A DNA stretch of 64,000 nt from a bacterium (GCA_029565675.1 JAKQNP010000014.1:24793-88792), one strand, 5' to 3'; positions 17,528-27,630 are shown, counted from the stretch's first letter. The notes: a model not told the origin generated them from the letters alone. Program-made: numbers and translations.

Positions 17528-18309
17528 CTTCCCCTCCATCTGGCAGATTCAATAGAGATGAATGACAAGAACAGTCCCATAAAAATGAAGCTCAGGTAGA
17601 AAATCACATTTTGGGTATCAAAGATCCCTTTGGAAAAATCATTGAAATACTCGATTACACTCAACTTTTCCACAAATTGACCGAGAAAAGGCCCAACCAA
17701 CCCCGAAAGCCAGCCGACCACATAAAAGAAGAGGATAAAGACCATGGTGCTGATGGCGGCGATCAATTGGTTGTCAGTCAAAGTGGAAAAAAAGATCCCA
17801 AATGCGATGTAGCAGAGCCCGAGCAAAAAGAGACCGAGATAGCCGGTCATAATGGGACCAAGCTCAGGATTGCCAAAGATGAACAGGAGAAGCATGTAGA
17901 CAAAGGTAAACAGCAACATGAAAAGATAGAGGATCGCCGCGGCGCTGAACTTGCCGAGGATATGCTGCAGATTGGTAACCGGTGATGTCAACAGCAATTC
18001 GATGGTGCCGGATCGCTTTTCATCGGCGTACAATCGCATGGTTATCAAAGGCATAAAAAAGAGCGCAAACATGCTCATGTTGTGAAACAGAGGCCGAATC
18101 GCCATCATGTTGATGTTCAACTTTGGCGGTGCCATGCGATACATCTGTGCCTGGACATCCGCACGCATACACAACTGAACAAAGCTGGTAATCAACAAGT
18201 AGAAAAAAACGCCGGATATTGCCAAAAACAAGCCGATGACGACATAGGCGATCGGCGATGAAAAATAGGATTTGAGTTCTCGGGTGACAATGGTCCAATA
18301 GTTTCTCAT
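17524..18309 (-). CDS. GldF-like ABC-2 permease
   Basis: A 261-residue integral membrane protein with six hydrophobic segments and the ABC-2 permease signature region, LYADEKRSGTIELLLTSPVTNLQHILGKF. The N-terminus (NYWTIVTRELKSYFSSPIAYVV) is typical of the family. It would form the membrane channel for the ATPase encoded directly upstream. Its stop overlaps the start of the auxiliary gene by 4 bp, which indicates translational coupling. Confidence 0.87.
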   Translation of the reverse strand: MRNYWTIVTRELKSYFSSPIAYVVIGLFLAISGVFFYLLITSFVQLCMRADVQAQMYRMAPPKLNINMMAIRPLFHNMSMFALFFMPLITMRLYADEKRSGTIELLLTSPVTNLQHILGKFSAAAILYLFMLLFTFVYMLLLFIFGNPELGPIMTGYLGLFLLGLCYIAFGIFFSTLTDNQLIAAISTMVFILFFYVVGWLSGLVGPFLGQFVEKLSVIEYFNDFSKGIFDTQNVIFYLSFIFMGLFLSFISIESARWRGR

Positions 18310-18321
18310 GGTCAGTCTCCC

Positions 18322-19260
18322 CTATTCCTTGGTGGTCAGATGCAAAAAGACGTCTTCCAGACTCAGGTCTTCGGGTTTTATTTCGTACAACTCCCAGCCG
18401 TTTTCGATTACACTTTTGGCAACCTGTGGCCTGATTTCCTCGTCTGCTACACTTTCGAGCAGAAAATGGTGGGTGTCAGAGTCTTTTTCGGTTTCAGAGG
18501 TTATGACTTGAGAAACAGTTTTTAGAGCGCTCAACTTGCTCTGGATCTCCTTTTTCGGCCCCTTGACCACAACACCAATACGATGGGAGCCGGTAAGTCC
18601 ACGAGTCAAGTTTTCGGGGCGATCTTCAGCCACAATCCTGCCGTGGTCGATGATCATCACCCTTTGACAGGTCATACTGACCTCAGGTAGAATATGGGTG
18701 CTGAGAATGATGGTGTGATTGCCTGCCAGGTTCTTGATCAGCTCGCGAACCTCGATGATCTGCTTGGGATCGAGCCCCACAGTAGGTTCATCGAGAATCA
18801 AAACATCGGGATTGTGCACCAGTGCCTGCGCGATTCCGACTCTTTGCTTGTAACCTTTGGACAGCGTTTTTATGACTCGATCGCTGACATGGGCGATCCC
18901 GGTCTTGTCCATGGTTTCTGCAACGGCACGCTTTCGATCTCGTGGATCGACACCTTTGATTGCGGCAACAAAATCGATATAGTCGCGCACGCGCATCTCA
19001 TGGTAGAGTGGCGGATTTTCGGGCATATAACCGATGCGTTTGCGAACCTCCATCGATTGTGTGTGCACATCAAACCCTGCGACAGTAGCTGTCCCCTTGG
19101 TTGCGGGCAAAAAAGTGGTCAAAATGCGCATCGTGGTCGTCTTGCCGGCGGCATTCGGACCGAGAAATCCCAAGATTTCGCCCTTTTCAACCTGAAAGGT
19201 GACCTGGTCAACAGCTTTTACCCGGCCAAAATAACGGGTAACCTGTCGAACGTCGATCAT
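18322..19260 (-). CDS. GldA-like ABC transporter ATP-binding protein
   Basis: The 312-residue ATPase subunit has Walker A GPNAAGKTT (Ala in place of the usual Gly-Ala or Gly-Ser), signature LSKGYKQRVG, Walker B VLILDEPT with D-loop VGLDP, and the switch His in LSTHILPEV. The C-terminal 80 residues, ending LSLEDVFLHLT, are typical of ABC-2 exporters. It drives the permease encoded just downstream. AAGGAGG lies upstream of the ATG. The gene begins 59 bp after rpsO, and no terminator is seen in that gap. Confidence 0.9.
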   Translation of the reverse strand: MIDVRQVTRYFGRVKAVDQVTFQVEKGEILGFLGPNAAGKTTTMRILTTFLPATKGTATVAGFDVHTQSMEVRKRIGYMPENPPLYHEMRVRDYIDFVAAIKGVDPRDRKRAVAETMDKTGIAHVSDRVIKTLSKGYKQRVGIAQALVHNPDVLILDEPTVGLDPKQIIEVRELIKNLAGNHTIILSTHILPEVSMTCQRVMIIDHGRIVAEDRPENLTRGLTGSHRIGVVVKGPKKEIQSKLSALKTVSQVITSETEKDSDTHHFLLESVADEEIRPQVAKSVIENGWELYEIKPEDLSLEDVFLHLTTKE

Positions 19261-19319
19261 CGGACATTCCTCCTTTCATCTGTCAGTTCCACTTGCTGCG
19301 ATTTTGTCTGCCAGGCGGC

Positions 19320-19589
19320 TTAGCGGCGAAGACCGAGATCCTGAATCAACGAACGATATTTTTCAATATCCTCATTCTTCAAGTACTCGAGCATTCTTTT
19401 GCGTTTGCCGACCAGCTTCAACAATCCCCGTCGAGAGTGAAAATCTTTCGGATTTTCCTTGAAATGGCGCTGAAGATCGGTGATACGCTCAGTCAAAAGA
19501 GCGATCTGCACTTCCGGACGCCCGGTATCGGCAGTGTTGACACCGAATTTATCAACGATCTCCGTTTTGCGTTCTTTTTGCACACTCAT
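19320..19589 (-). CDS. rpsO: 30S ribosomal protein uS15
   Basis: An 89-residue protein of the standard uS15 length, with [44 protein letters not shown] and the C-terminal [12 protein letters not shown]. It binds 16S rRNA helices 20-22 in early assembly of the small subunit. It sits 20 bp after ribF, the usual truB-ribF-rpsO order. Downstream is the ABC cassette in place of the common pnp. Confidence 0.97.
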   Translation of the reverse strand: MSVQKERKTEIVDKFGVNTADTGRPEVQIALLTERITDLQRHFKENPKDFHSRRGLLKLVGKRKRMLEYLKNEDIEKYRSLIQDLGLRR

Positions 19590-19608
19590 GCAATACCTCC
19601 GGCTTTGA

Positions 19609-20541
19609 CTATTGGTTTAAAATGTGTTGAATGCTTTTGATATCTGTTTCGATCTGTTCAATCAAACTCCTTTTATCGCCAAACGAACGATCTTCGCGCA
19701 TCCACCGGCACAACTGCAGCTCGGCGTGTTCCTGGTAGAGCTCAATATTCTGTCCGATAATGTGGACTTCGATGCTCGGTTCGTTGATGCCAAAAGTCGG
19801 CTTGGTGCCAATATAGGTCGCCGAACTGTAAATCTGTCCCTTGACAGCCAATCTGGAAGCATACACTCCCGACCTCGGAATCAGCTTTTGCCGCGAACAG
19901 GGCCGGATATTGGCGGTCGGAAATCCCAAACTCCGCCCGCGCTGATCACCCTTGATAACCTGACCGCTCAAGGAGTAACAGCGTCCTAGCAGACGATTGG
20001 CTTTTGCGAGATCGCCGGCATGGAGCGCTTGACGGATCTGTGTGCTGCTGATGGTGTCGCCCTGATTTTGCACCGCTTCGATCGTTTCGACGGTGAAATG
20101 ATTTTTAACGCTCAAATCGAGCAAAAGTTGCAAATTCCCACGCCTTTTTTTGCCAAATGCATGGTCGTGGCCGATCACAATGTGTTGCATGCGCATCTTG
20201 CGACAAAGTATGTTTGTCACAAAATCCTCTGGTTCAATGGCAGCGAATTGAGAAGTAAATTGGGCCACCACCAGGTGATGCAAATTGCGATCCTGCAACA
20301 ATCGGATCTTTTCTTCGATGCACGTCAACAGCTGAACAGAAGGCTGTCGTTGGCTGGCGAGGACCATCTGCGGGTGCGGCTCAAAGGTCATCAAGACCGA
20401 AAGCGCATCGCGTTCTTGCGCAGCCTGGTTGAGCTTTTCGATTATCCTGCCATGGCCTTGATGGACCCCATCAAAAGTGCCCAGTGTGATCACTGTGGCC
20501 TTTGATGGTTGAAAGTCATCGACATCCCAATTCACTTGCAT
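19609..20541 (-). CDS. ribF: Bifunctional riboflavin kinase / FAD synthetase
   Basis: A 310-residue enzyme that makes FMN and FAD. The N-terminal adenylyltransferase domain has [14 protein letters not shown] (the GxHxGH nucleotidyl-transfer motif) and [14 protein letters not shown]. The C-terminal flavokinase domain has the conserved SLGFPTANI and GVYASRL. Length is standard. It begins 4 bp after the end of truB, so the two are probably translated together. Confidence 0.95.
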   Translation of the reverse strand: MQVNWDVDDFQPSKATVITLGTFDGVHQGHGRIIEKLNQAAQERDALSVLMTFEPHPQMVLASQRQPSVQLLTCIEEKIRLLQDRNLHHLVVAQFTSQFAAIEPEDFVTNILCRKMRMQHIVIGHDHAFGKKRRGNLQLLLDLSVKNHFTVETIEAVQNQGDTISSTQIRQALHAGDLAKANRLLGRCYSLSGQVIKGDQRGRSLGFPTANIRPCSRQKLIPRSGVYASRLAVKGQIYSSATYIGTKPTFGINEPSIEVHIIGQNIELYQEHAELQLCRWMREDRSFGDKRSLIEQIETDIKSIQHILNQ

Positions 20542-20544
20542 CGA

Positions 20545-21258
20545 TTATGGTCTTTTCCCGCAATTGGCTGAACTTTGTTTCAATTCGGCAATCTCGCACG
20601 CATCACGCAAAAAATAGTCACCGACGCGTGTTCGCAACAAATTTTGTACATAACCGACTGTATCCAGAGAAACTGCGATATCGCGCGCCAAAGCGCGGAT
20701 ATAGGTGCCTTTTGAGCACTCCACCTCGATGATCAGCCGATCAGTCGATAAATCGACAAGAGCGAGGCAATAAATCTCGATCGCCCTCGAAACGAGTTCG
20801 ATGGTTTTGCCTGAACGGGCCAGATGATAGGCGCGTTTGCCGTCGATTTGCAGTGCAGAAAAATCGGGCGGTTTCTGCATCTGTTTGCCGAGAAAAGAAC
20901 GCAGCGTCGTTTCAACTTGATCACGGGTCAGTCTGGGAACGGAGCGCCTCTCGATCGTTTGACCGCTTAGATCCAGGGTATCTGTGGTCAAACCCATGCG
21001 GATCTCCGCGCGATAGCCCTTTACTCCTTGCACGAGTTCGGCGACTCGCTTCGTCGCTTTGCCAACACAGACCAGCAAAACGCCTTCGGCAAAGGGATCA
21101 AGTGTTCCCGCGTGACCAACCTTGCAACGCGGCCAGATCCGCTTTGTATATCGAACAACATCAAAGGATGACCAGCCGATCGGCTTGCGGATATTGAGAA
21201 CCAGATCCGGTGTGGCTTCCGGCGTACTTTCATTTTCCTGCCCAGCGATCGGTGCCAT
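20545..21258 (-). CDS. truB: tRNA pseudouridine-55 synthase
   Basis: A 237-residue enzyme that isomerises U55 in the tRNA T-loop. The N-terminal KPIGWSSFDVV and the catalytic motif VGHAGTLDPFAEGVLLVCVG (Asp nucleophile in LDP) are clear, as are QKPPDFSALQIDGKRAYHLAR and CSKGTYIRALARDI. The start at 21258, one base after the rbfA stop, is chosen because upstream residues in the open frame overlap rbfA. It lacks a long C-terminal PUA extension. Confidence 0.94.
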   Translation of the reverse strand: MAPIAGQENESTPEATPDLVLNIRKPIGWSSFDVVRYTKRIWPRCKVGHAGTLDPFAEGVLLVCVGKATKRVAELVQGVKGYRAEIRMGLTTDTLDLSGQTIERRSVPRLTRDQVETTLRSFLGKQMQKPPDFSALQIDGKRAYHLARSGKTIELVSRAIEIYCLALVDLSTDRLIIEVECSKGTYIRALARDIAVSLDTVGYVQNLLRTRVGDYFLRDACEIAELKQSSANCGKRP

Positions 21259-21259
21259 A

Positions 21260-21604
21260 TCACTTTTTAATTTTTTGCAACAGCGACTCGATGTGGGCGG
21301 CATATTCGATCGAATCGTCAAATTCGAAGCGAATCTCCGGCACATAGCGAAGATTGAGCGCCGAAGCAATATGGCGGCGGATGTTCTTCAGCTTGTCTGC
21401 AATCGCCTGGCCGACCTCCGCTTTAATCGATTGATCGCCCAAGACGCTGTAAAAAAGAGTTGCATATTTCAGATCGCTGCTCATCTTGGTGCTGGTGATG
21501 GTCATGCGTTGAAAAAGCAGAACACCCGATTCCTGCAGCAAATATCGGCTGACCTCTTGCTGCAACAAAGCCGCAACGCGATCTGCGCGTTGATAATGAT
21601 TCAT
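21260..21604 (-). CDS. rbfA: Ribosome-binding factor A
   Basis: A 114-residue protein with the RbfA KH-like fold signatures YQRADRVAALLQQEVSRYL, the SSDLKYATLFYSV strand and the C-terminal LNLRYVPEIRFEFDDSIEYAAHIESLL. It binds the 30S subunit during late 16S maturation and in cold adaptation. GAGG lies 7 bp upstream of the chosen ATG; a second ATG is directly before it. The gene lies in the usual infB-rbfA-truB order, with a DUF503 gene in between. Confidence 0.93.
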   Translation of the reverse strand: MNHYQRADRVAALLQQEVSRYLLQESGVLLFQRMTITSTKMSSDLKYATLFYSVLGDQSIKAEVGQAIADKLKNIRRHIASALNLRYVPEIRFEFDDSIEYAAHIESLLQKIKK

Positions 21605-21679
21605 CATCTATCCTCACTGCTGTCCTTGTTGACAACGGGACAGCACTGATCTATCCTGTCGACGAAAATGCAATCTAGA

Positions 21680-21967
21680 TCAGATCACTTCGAACTGCTG
21701 CTGTAAAACTTGAACGTCGACCTCATCGTAGATCAATTTCATGATCTGCGCAACACTCTGATCGAGAAAACGCCTTTCGTTGCCAACCAAAGCGATTCCC
21801 AAGGTTGCGCGCTGCCATTTGTCGTTGTGATCGACTTCCGCAACTGAAATATTGAATTTGTTGCTCAGTCGGCTTTTTAAACTGGAAAGGACAAACCGCT
21901 TCTCCTTAAGCGACTGGCTCGCGGGTATAAACAATTCGATTTGCAGCAATCCAACCAGGAATGGCAT
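21680..21967 (-). CDS. DUF503 family protein (YlxP-like)
   Basis: A 95-residue protein matching DUF503: FLVGLLQIELFIPASQSLKEKRFVLSSLKSRLSNKFNISVAEVD, then RATLGIALVGNERRFLDQSV. Members are usually encoded between infB and rbfA, as here. They are thought to act in ribosome maturation or translation, but the biochemical function is not established. ATG at 21967 fits the family start; a GTG at 21976 adds three residues. Neither has a clear ribosome site, so translation is probably coupled to infB, which ends 11 bp upstream. Confidence 0.88.
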   Translation of the reverse strand: MPFLVGLLQIELFIPASQSLKEKRFVLSSLKSRLSNKFNISVAEVDHNDKWQRATLGIALVGNERRFLDQSVAQIMKLIYDEVDVQVLQQQFEVI

Positions 21968-21978
21968 AGCGCACACTT

Positions 21979-24600
21979 TTATTGCTTGGATTGTTCCAGA
22001 GTGCGTTTGGTTTCCACAATTCGATAGGCTTCGATGACATCGCCGATTTTGACATCATCGAACCGATCAAATCCCAAACCGCACTCAAAACCGGTGGCCA
22101 CTTCTTTCACATCGTCCTTGAAGCGTTTCAGAGAGGCCAACTTTCCTTCATAGATCAGTCGATCGTCGCGATAAAGTTTGATTTTGGTGTTTCGATTGAG
22201 CTTGCCCGATTGTACATAGCAACCTGCCACAGCACCGATTTTGGGTATCTTGAAAACCTGGCGCACTTCTGCGGTGCCGAACAATTCTTCGGTGATTTCG
22301 GGTGATAAAAAGCCTTCCAACGCCAGCTTGATATCGCTGAGAATGTCGTAAATAATCTCATATTGGCGGATGTCAACGCTTTCCTTGGCAGCCAACTCGC
22401 GCGCCTTGGATGTCGGGCGAACGTTGAAGCCGAGAATGATCGCCTCCGATGCCGCTGCCAACAACACATCCGACTCGGAGATCGCTCCAACTCCCTTATG
22501 GATGACATCGACAGCCACTTCCCCGGTAGAGAGTTTCATCAGCGAATCGACAATAGCCTGGATGGATCCATCCACATCCGCTTTGACCACCAAAGACAAC
22601 TGTTGGACCTGTCCCTTTTGGATCTGACGCGAAAACTCATCGAGGGTGCGCGGTCGATTGCGCCAATGCTCGTGTTCGCGCTGCAGCTGCTGTCGTTTGG
22701 CGGAAATATCACGGGTGTCCCGTTCTGATTCGAGAACAATGAAAGAATCCCCAGCTTGCGGCAGGCTATCGAAACCCAAAACCTGAACCGGAGATGACGG
22801 TCCCGCGCTCTTAATCCGTCGGATTCGTTCGTCAAACATGGAGCGGACTTTGCCGAAATTGGAACCCGCGATAAAAGGATCGCCGACCTTGAGCGAACCG
22901 TTTTGCACCAGCACCGTCGCCACCGGTCCCTTGCCGCGGTCGAGCTTGCTCTCGATGATCACCCCGCGCGCCAGCCGATTTGGATTGGCTTTGCAGTCGA
23001 GCAGCTCAGCTTCCAATAAAATCGATTCCAACAAGCGGTCGACATTTTGCCCGGTTTTCGCCGAGATCTCTACCGACTGATACTTGCCGCCCCACTGTTC
23101 AATCAGCACACCTTCGGTGGCCAGTTGTTGGCGTATCATGTCGGGGTTGGCACCGGGTTTATCGATCTTGTTGATGGCAACGATGATCGGCACAGATGCG
23201 GCTTTTGCATGGCTGATCGCTTCGATCGTCTGCGGCATCACATTGTCATCTGCCGCAACCACCAGGACAACGATATCCGTTACCTGGGCGCCGCGAGCGC
23301 GCATCGCTGTAAAAGCCTCATGGCCAGGAGTATCCAAAAAAGTGATGCTCTTGCTATCCTGGACAGTGACTTCATAAGCACCGATATGCTGGGTGATCCC
23401 GCCAGCTTCCCCGGCGATAATATTGCTCTTGCGGATATAGTCGAGGAGCGAGGTTTTGCCGTGATCCACATGGCCCATAATCGTCACCACCGGCGGACGC
23501 GGATACAGGTCCGCATCGCTATCCTCTTCATGCATTTCTTCAAGTATATCTTGAGCGAAATCCTCCAAGGCTTCGATTTCATATTCATATTCGGAAGCCA
23601 GGAGAGTTATGGTATCCATATCAAGCCGTTGGTTGATGGTCACCATCATCCCAAGATCCATACATTTGCGGATCAGTTCAGTTGGTTCGACCTCCATCAG
23701 GTTGGCCAACTCGGACAGCGACATGAATTCGCTGACCCGAATGACCGAGGTCTCTTCAACTTCTTCGACTTCATCCGCAGAAGCATGGCGTTTGCGATGC
23801 TTGCTGCGAGAATCATCCATTTCAGCCAAGGTCTGGCGGATGGTGTCTTGAATCTCTTGTTCGTTGAAAACAGGCCGTTTCCGCCGAGCTTTGCGTTTGC
23901 GTTCAGGATGCTTTTCTTTTTGCTCGACACGTCCTTCCACCGGCTCTTCTTCGGTTCCGTGTTTTTTGCGTTTTTTGCGGCGGCGTCTTTTTTTATCGGT
24001 TGAGATCTCGGCGTCTTTCTTCGGCGGTGCACCTGCGGCTGCAACAGGCTCTTTCTCAACTCGCACTGGTGCTTGTGCCGTCTCAAGTTCCGAATGAGGT
24101 TTAGCCACTTCGCGTGGACGTTTGCCTTTTTCTTCCGGCGGAATCTCGATCACTTTGAGCTTCTTCTTGACTCGCCGCGGTGCTTCTTTCTCCTCTTCAA
24201 CAGGTGGTTCGGCGGCTGCATGTTTTTGCTCTTCAAGCTCGCGCGCGCGTTGTTGATCAGCTTTTTCCTTTTCGATGCGCTGCTTTCTGATAATTGGGCG
24301 CTCTTTTGCCAACTCGTCCGCAGCCTGCCGTCGGCGTTCAATTCCCGCCTCGACCTCGCGCTTTTTCTCCTCCTCGATGACGCGTTTGTCGCGCAATCGC
24401 TTGCGAAATTCCTGCTCCTCGTCCTTGTGAAGTTCAGGAACAACTCCATACTTTTCCACCACCTGGTCATAAGCCTCATCAGACAAAAGACTCATGTGGT
24501 TGCGGATATCGTAATTGAGTTTGTGCAGAAACTCGATCAGCGCCTCATTCGAAATGTTGAATTCGCGTGCGACTTGAAAGACTCGTTTCTTAACAGCCAA
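21979..24600 (-). CDS. infB: Translation initiation factor IF-2
   Basis: An 873-residue GTPase that places initiator tRNA on the 30S subunit. The N-terminus ([23 protein letters not shown]) is the IF2_N module. A long, highly charged Lys/Glu linker follows to about residue 375. The G domain has [20 protein letters not shown] and NKID, and the C-terminal domains follow. The start is a TTG at 24600 with GGAG 7 bp upstream, which gives MAVKKRVFQ. The frame stays open to an ATG at 24675, but that adds a hydrophobic stretch unlike IF-2. It follows nusA in the standard operon. Confidence 0.95.
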   Translation of the reverse strand: MAVKKRVFQVAREFNISNEALIEFLHKLNYDIRNHMSLLSDEAYDQVVEKYGVVPELHKDEEQEFRKRLRDKRVIEEEKKREVEAGIERRRQAADELAKERPIIRKQRIEKEKADQQRARELEEQKHAAAEPPVEEEKEAPRRVKKKLKVIEIPPEEKGKRPREVAKPHSELETAQAPVRVEKEPVAAAGAPPKKDAEISTDKKRRRRKKRKKHGTEEEPVEGRVEQKEKHPERKRKARRKRPVFNEQEIQDTIRQTLAEMDDSRSKHRKRHASADEVEEVEETSVIRVSEFMSLSELANLMEVEPTELIRKCMDLGMMVTINQRLDMDTITLLASEYEYEIEALEDFAQDILEEMHEEDSDADLYPRPPVVTIMGHVDHGKTSLLDYIRKSNIIAGEAGGITQHIGAYEVTVQDSKSITFLDTPGHEAFTAMRARGAQVTDIVVLVVAADDNVMPQTIEAISHAKAASVPIIVAINKIDKPGANPDMIRQQLATEGVLIEQWGGKYQSVEISAKTGQNVDRLLESILLEAELLDCKANPNRLARGVIIESKLDRGKGPVATVLVQNGSLKVGDPFIAGSNFGKVRSMFDERIRRIKSAGPSSPVQVLGFDSLPQAGDSFIVLESERDTRDISAKRQQLQREHEHWRNRPRTLDEFSRQIQKGQVQQLSLVVKADVDGSIQAIVDSLMKLSTGEVAVDVIHKGVGAISESDVLLAAASEAIILGFNVRPTSKARELAAKESVDIRQYEIIYDILSDIKLALEGFLSPEITEELFGTAEVRQVFKIPKIGAVAGCYVQSGKLNRNTKIKLYRDDRLIYEGKLASLKRFKDDVKEVATGFECGLGFDRFDDVKIGDVIEAYRIVETKRTLEQSKQ

Positions 24601-24759
24601 ACCATCTCTCCCAATGGTTATTTCCTTTAAGTGGTTTTGCAGAATATTTAGCGCCACAAAACCAAGAAACAACAATTTGTTGCCTTCCCTGTTTCGCCTT
24701 CATCGCTGCTGATGTCATCCTGCAGCCGCAGCCGACAGAGCGCTCAAGCTAGCCGGGCG

Positions 24760-26010
24760 CTACTCCTCCCGCGTTAAAAAAGATTGAACCGTCTCTTTGA
24801 TTTTAATCGCTGTCTTTTCACCGATATTCGGCAACGCCATCAGCGATTTGATATTCGCTTCGGCGATATCCTGAACGGTTTCGAAACCGCCTTTGACCAG
24901 AGTACTTTTAAGCTTGTCGGAGAGAGCCTCGATATCGGAAATCGACATCTCCTCATCTCGCTCATGGCGCATCATCTCGTCGTATTCGTCTTCACGAACC
25001 GTCTGAATATCGTAATCGGTCAATTTTGCCGCTAAGCGGCGGTTTTGCCCGCCTTTGCCGATGGCCAAAGAGATCTGCTCATCGTCGATCACGGCGATCA
25101 CTTTGTGCGCTTCTTCATCGATGGCGATGCGCAGCGGTTTTGCCGGGCTCAGAGCACGGGTAATAAAGATCTCCGGTTCACTGCTCCAGTTGATGATATC
25201 GATTTTTTCATTGTTGAGCTCTTTGACGATTGCCTGGATCCGCATCCCTTTCATACCCACACAAGCGCCGACCGCGTCGATGCGCTTGTCGTTGGAATAG
25301 ACCGCAATCTTGGAGCGCTCACCAGCCTCGCGTGCGATGCGTTTGATTTCGATAATACCATCAGAGATCTCAGGAACTTCCAGTTCGAAAAGACGAACAA
25401 GAAAGAGTGGCGAACTGCGCGAAACAATGATCTCTGGGCCTCTTGCGCTCTTGACGACCTCCTTGATAACCGCCCGGACATGGTCCCCGCGATGGTACCG
25501 TTCAGTCGGGATCTGCTCGTTCTTGGGCAAGACGACCTCGGTCTTGTCGACATTCAAATAGATTTCATCGCGATTAATCTGACGGATGTCGCCGCTGATG
25601 ATCTCGCCGATGCGGTTGTTGAATTCATTGAAGATCAGTTCTTTTTCAATCTCTTTGATCTTTTGGTTGAGGTTTTGTTTGGCGGAAATGATAAGCCGGC
25701 GGCCGAAAGTCGAGGGATTGACGATCTCCATAAACTCATCTCCGAGTTCGAGATCAGGCTCGAGTGCGCGCGCCACATCGACCGGGATTTGCGTCACAGG
25801 ATCCTCTACCTCTTCGACGATGGTTTTGTATTGATAGATTTCGATCTCGCCTTTTTCCATATTGACAAAAATGTCAAAATTTTCCGCCTGCCCAAACTTT
25901 TTTCTGATCATCGTCAAAAAGATTTCCTGCAAGATTTGCGACAGTACCTCTTTGTCGATGTTTTTTTCCCGCGCCAACTGGCTGAAAGCTTCAACAATCT
26001 CGCTTTTCAT
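24760..26010 (-). CDS. nusA: Transcription termination/antitermination factor NusA
   Basis: A 416-residue protein that modulates RNA polymerase pausing and termination. The N-terminal domain spans about residues 1-130. The S1 domain (IISGDIRQINRDEIYLNV), KH1 (VDAVGACVGMKGMRIQAIVKEL) and KH2 (ISLAIGKGGQNRRLAAKLT) follow. The end carries a single helix-hairpin-helix segment (IKSLMALPNIGEKTAIKIKE), shorter than the two acidic repeats of enterobacterial NusA. It starts 19 bp after rimP. YlxR and L7Ae-like genes that often follow nusA are absent here. Confidence 0.96.
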   Translation of the reverse strand: MKSEIVEAFSQLAREKNIDKEVLSQILQEIFLTMIRKKFGQAENFDIFVNMEKGEIEIYQYKTIVEEVEDPVTQIPVDVARALEPDLELGDEFMEIVNPSTFGRRLIISAKQNLNQKIKEIEKELIFNEFNNRIGEIISGDIRQINRDEIYLNVDKTEVVLPKNEQIPTERYHRGDHVRAVIKEVVKSARGPEIIVSRSSPLFLVRLFELEVPEISDGIIEIKRIAREAGERSKIAVYSNDKRIDAVGACVGMKGMRIQAIVKELNNEKIDIINWSSEPEIFITRALSPAKPLRIAIDEEAHKVIAVIDDEQISLAIGKGGQNRRLAAKLTDYDIQTVREDEYDEMMRHERDEEMSISDIEALSDKLKSTLVKGGFETVQDIAEANIKSLMALPNIGEKTAIKIKETVQSFLTREE

Positions 26011-26029
26011 CGCAAGAACCCATTCATAG

Positions 26030-26488
26030 TTATTTGAATTCCACCACGATTTTTGCTTTTACAATTTTGGCCAATTCAAAATTATTCACCTGACCCTCAA
26101 CATCGAGGGTGAGCAACTGGTCGTCGACCTCAATGATCCGTCCGACAACACTCTGCGGTTTCTCTTCATCGACACGCGAATAGTCCAGTTTGACTTTCCG
26201 GTTAAGGTGACGCCGATAATCGCGCGCCTCCCGCAAAGGCCAATCGGTGCCGGGCGAAGAGACCTGCAAATCATAATGCGAAGGAATCAAATCGAGCCGA
26301 TTCAGAGCATCGGCGATCTGCCGGCTGGCTTGTGAACAGCGATCGATGGAAATACCGCCCGGCTCATCGATATAGACACAAAGCTGGGTGCTTTTCCCGT
26401 GGCAGCCGATCGTGATGCCCACCACTTCGATTGCCAAAGGAGCCAAAACCCCTTGAATCACTTTTTCCAATTCAACCTTGTCGATCAT
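26030..26488 (-). CDS. rimP: Ribosome maturation factor RimP
   Basis: A 152-residue protein that assists 30S assembly. It has the N-terminal alpha/beta domain with CVYIDEPGGISIDRCSQASRQI and the diagnostic YDLQVSSPGTDWPLREARDYRRHLNRKVKL, followed by a C-terminal SH3-like domain. Gly-to-Thr/Asp variation in SSPGTDWPL (normally SSPGLDRPL) is unusual but the rest is intact. It is the first gene of the rimP-nusA-infB operon. A terminator-like hairpin lies just upstream of its start. Confidence 0.93.
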   Translation of the reverse strand: MIDKVELEKVIQGVLAPLAIEVVGITIGCHGKSTQLCVYIDEPGGISIDRCSQASRQIADALNRLDLIPSHYDLQVSSPGTDWPLREARDYRRHLNRKVKLDYSRVDEEKPQSVVGRIIEVDDQLLTLDVEGQVNNFELAKIVKAKIVVEFK

Positions 26489-26509
26489 CGCCGATACCGT
26501 TTATATAAC

Positions 26510-26533
26510 AAAAAAGTGGGCCGTTGAGCCCAC
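26510..26533 (-). terminator. Intrinsic terminator or attenuator directly before rimP
   Basis: On the minus strand GTGGGC (26528-26533) pairs with GCCCAC (26516-26521) around a 6-nt loop, followed by six T residues (26510-26515). It ends 22 bp before the rimP start and 197 bp after the stop of the upstream gene. It could end the upstream transcript or act within the rimP leader. Confidence 0.65.
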
Positions 26534-26729
26534 TTGCCATCGAATTTACTGATTTATAAACCAAAAAGCAAGTCATTTCATTACTTGCATCAGTCGCCAG
26601 AAAAGGGCTTTCCCGAATCCGCAATCGTATTGCCGGCTAATAAATTTGCACTCGATTCAAGCGGATTCAGGCAATGGTCATCCGTTTACATGGCATATCC
26701 GTGTAGGCTCTGAATAAACATACTGGCTT

Positions 26730-27404
26730 TCAAGAACCCAGCATTTTTTTCAACAAAATAGCGTCGTTTTTTTCCTGCGACTCTGGAAACTCTTTGACGA
26801 CGCGATCAAAAAGCTGTTGGGCCTTGTCTTTTTTATCAATCTTGGCAAAATTTTGTGCTGCACTGATCAGATAATTCGGGCACATCAGACAAGTCGGATA
26901 GTCTTTGCTGATTTTTTCATAGAGCTCGGCTGCCTCGGCAAAATTGCTTTTCTCCTCGAGGATGGCGGCTTTGCTGGCCATGGCAGCAGCCTGCAAATTT
27001 ACATCGCCCTTGTACTTGCGCAGAAAAGCAGAAAAGAGATCAAAGGCGTCGTCAGTTCGACCATTTTTGACGTAACAATTGGCCAGGTAGAGCTGACTCA
27101 AGATCCCATAGGAAGTACCGCCGTATTCATCGATCACATTTTCAAACTTTTGCGCGGCTGCATGGAAATCGCCTTGCTGGAACTCACTCGTTGCGCGCAA
27201 AAAAATCTCGCTGGCGTTTTGTTCCGCTGCTTTTTGAGCCCGAGAGCTAAAGATCGCTGCGAGCCCAACGATCAATAAAAGCGCCAAACCGATAGTCAGG
27301 TATTTGCGATGTTGCCCAAGCCAGCGATTGGCTTTGACATAAGAAGTCAACAACTTGTCTTCTTTTAGTTCCTTTTTGGTGATTCTTTTTCTGGGTTTTA
27401 GCAT
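26730..27404 (-). CDS. Membrane-anchored tetratricopeptide-repeat protein
   Basis: A 224-residue protein with a basic N-terminal cytoplasmic segment (KPRKRITKKELKEDKLLTSYVKA), one membrane segment at about residues 36-52 and TPR-like helices afterwards: ATSEFQQGDFHAAAQKFENVIDEY, then LANCYVKNGRTDDAFDLFSAFLRKY, then AELYEKISKDYPTC. It resembles YfgM/YbgF-type scaffold proteins; a specific partner cannot be named. The start at 27404 is preferred because the longer frame (27455) adds a Cys/Arg-rich stretch. The gene stands alone. Confidence 0.75.
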   Translation of the reverse strand: MLKPRKRITKKELKEDKLLTSYVKANRWLGQHRKYLTIGLALLLIVGLAAIFSSRAQKAAEQNASEIFLRATSEFQQGDFHAAAQKFENVIDEYGGTSYGILSQLYLANCYVKNGRTDDAFDLFSAFLRKYKGDVNLQAAAMASKAAILEEKSNFAEAAELYEKISKDYPTCLMCPNYLISAAQNFAKIDKKDKAQQLFDRVVKEFPESQEKNDAILLKKMLGS

Positions 27405-27536
27405 ATCAGACCCGTCAGCTAGAGTTCGATTTTCCCGGCAGAGGTGCTTCTGCAATATTTCCGAATAAACTGATTATTTTAAGCAATTTGTTTGATTTAT
27501 GCAAGCACAAATTTAACGATTATTGCTATCCGCACG

Positions 27537-27558
27537 TTCGGTTTGAAGCACCAAATCT
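27537..27558. repeat. Short palindromic repeat, family B, partial copy
   Basis: TTCGGTTTGAAGCACCAAATCT resembles the GATTCGGT...ACCGAATC palindrome of the family B element that follows at 27631-27775. It sits in the same gene-free interval (27456-27874), which holds no convincing coding sequence. Confidence 0.35.
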
Positions 27559-27630
27559 TATAAAACATCAATCCGAGAATCCTGCACAAATCGTGATGGT
27601 TGTCCTTTTCACAGAACCGTAAAGACCAAG

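Noticed and set aside
23047..24003. A 318-codon plus-strand ORF opposite infB, and similar long ones opposite pnp (13130-13927), nusA (25045-26037) and the 6546-7874 gene (6504-7334).
   Set aside because: All lie antisense to strongly supported genes and show the His/Phe/Asp-rich look of reversed coding frames.
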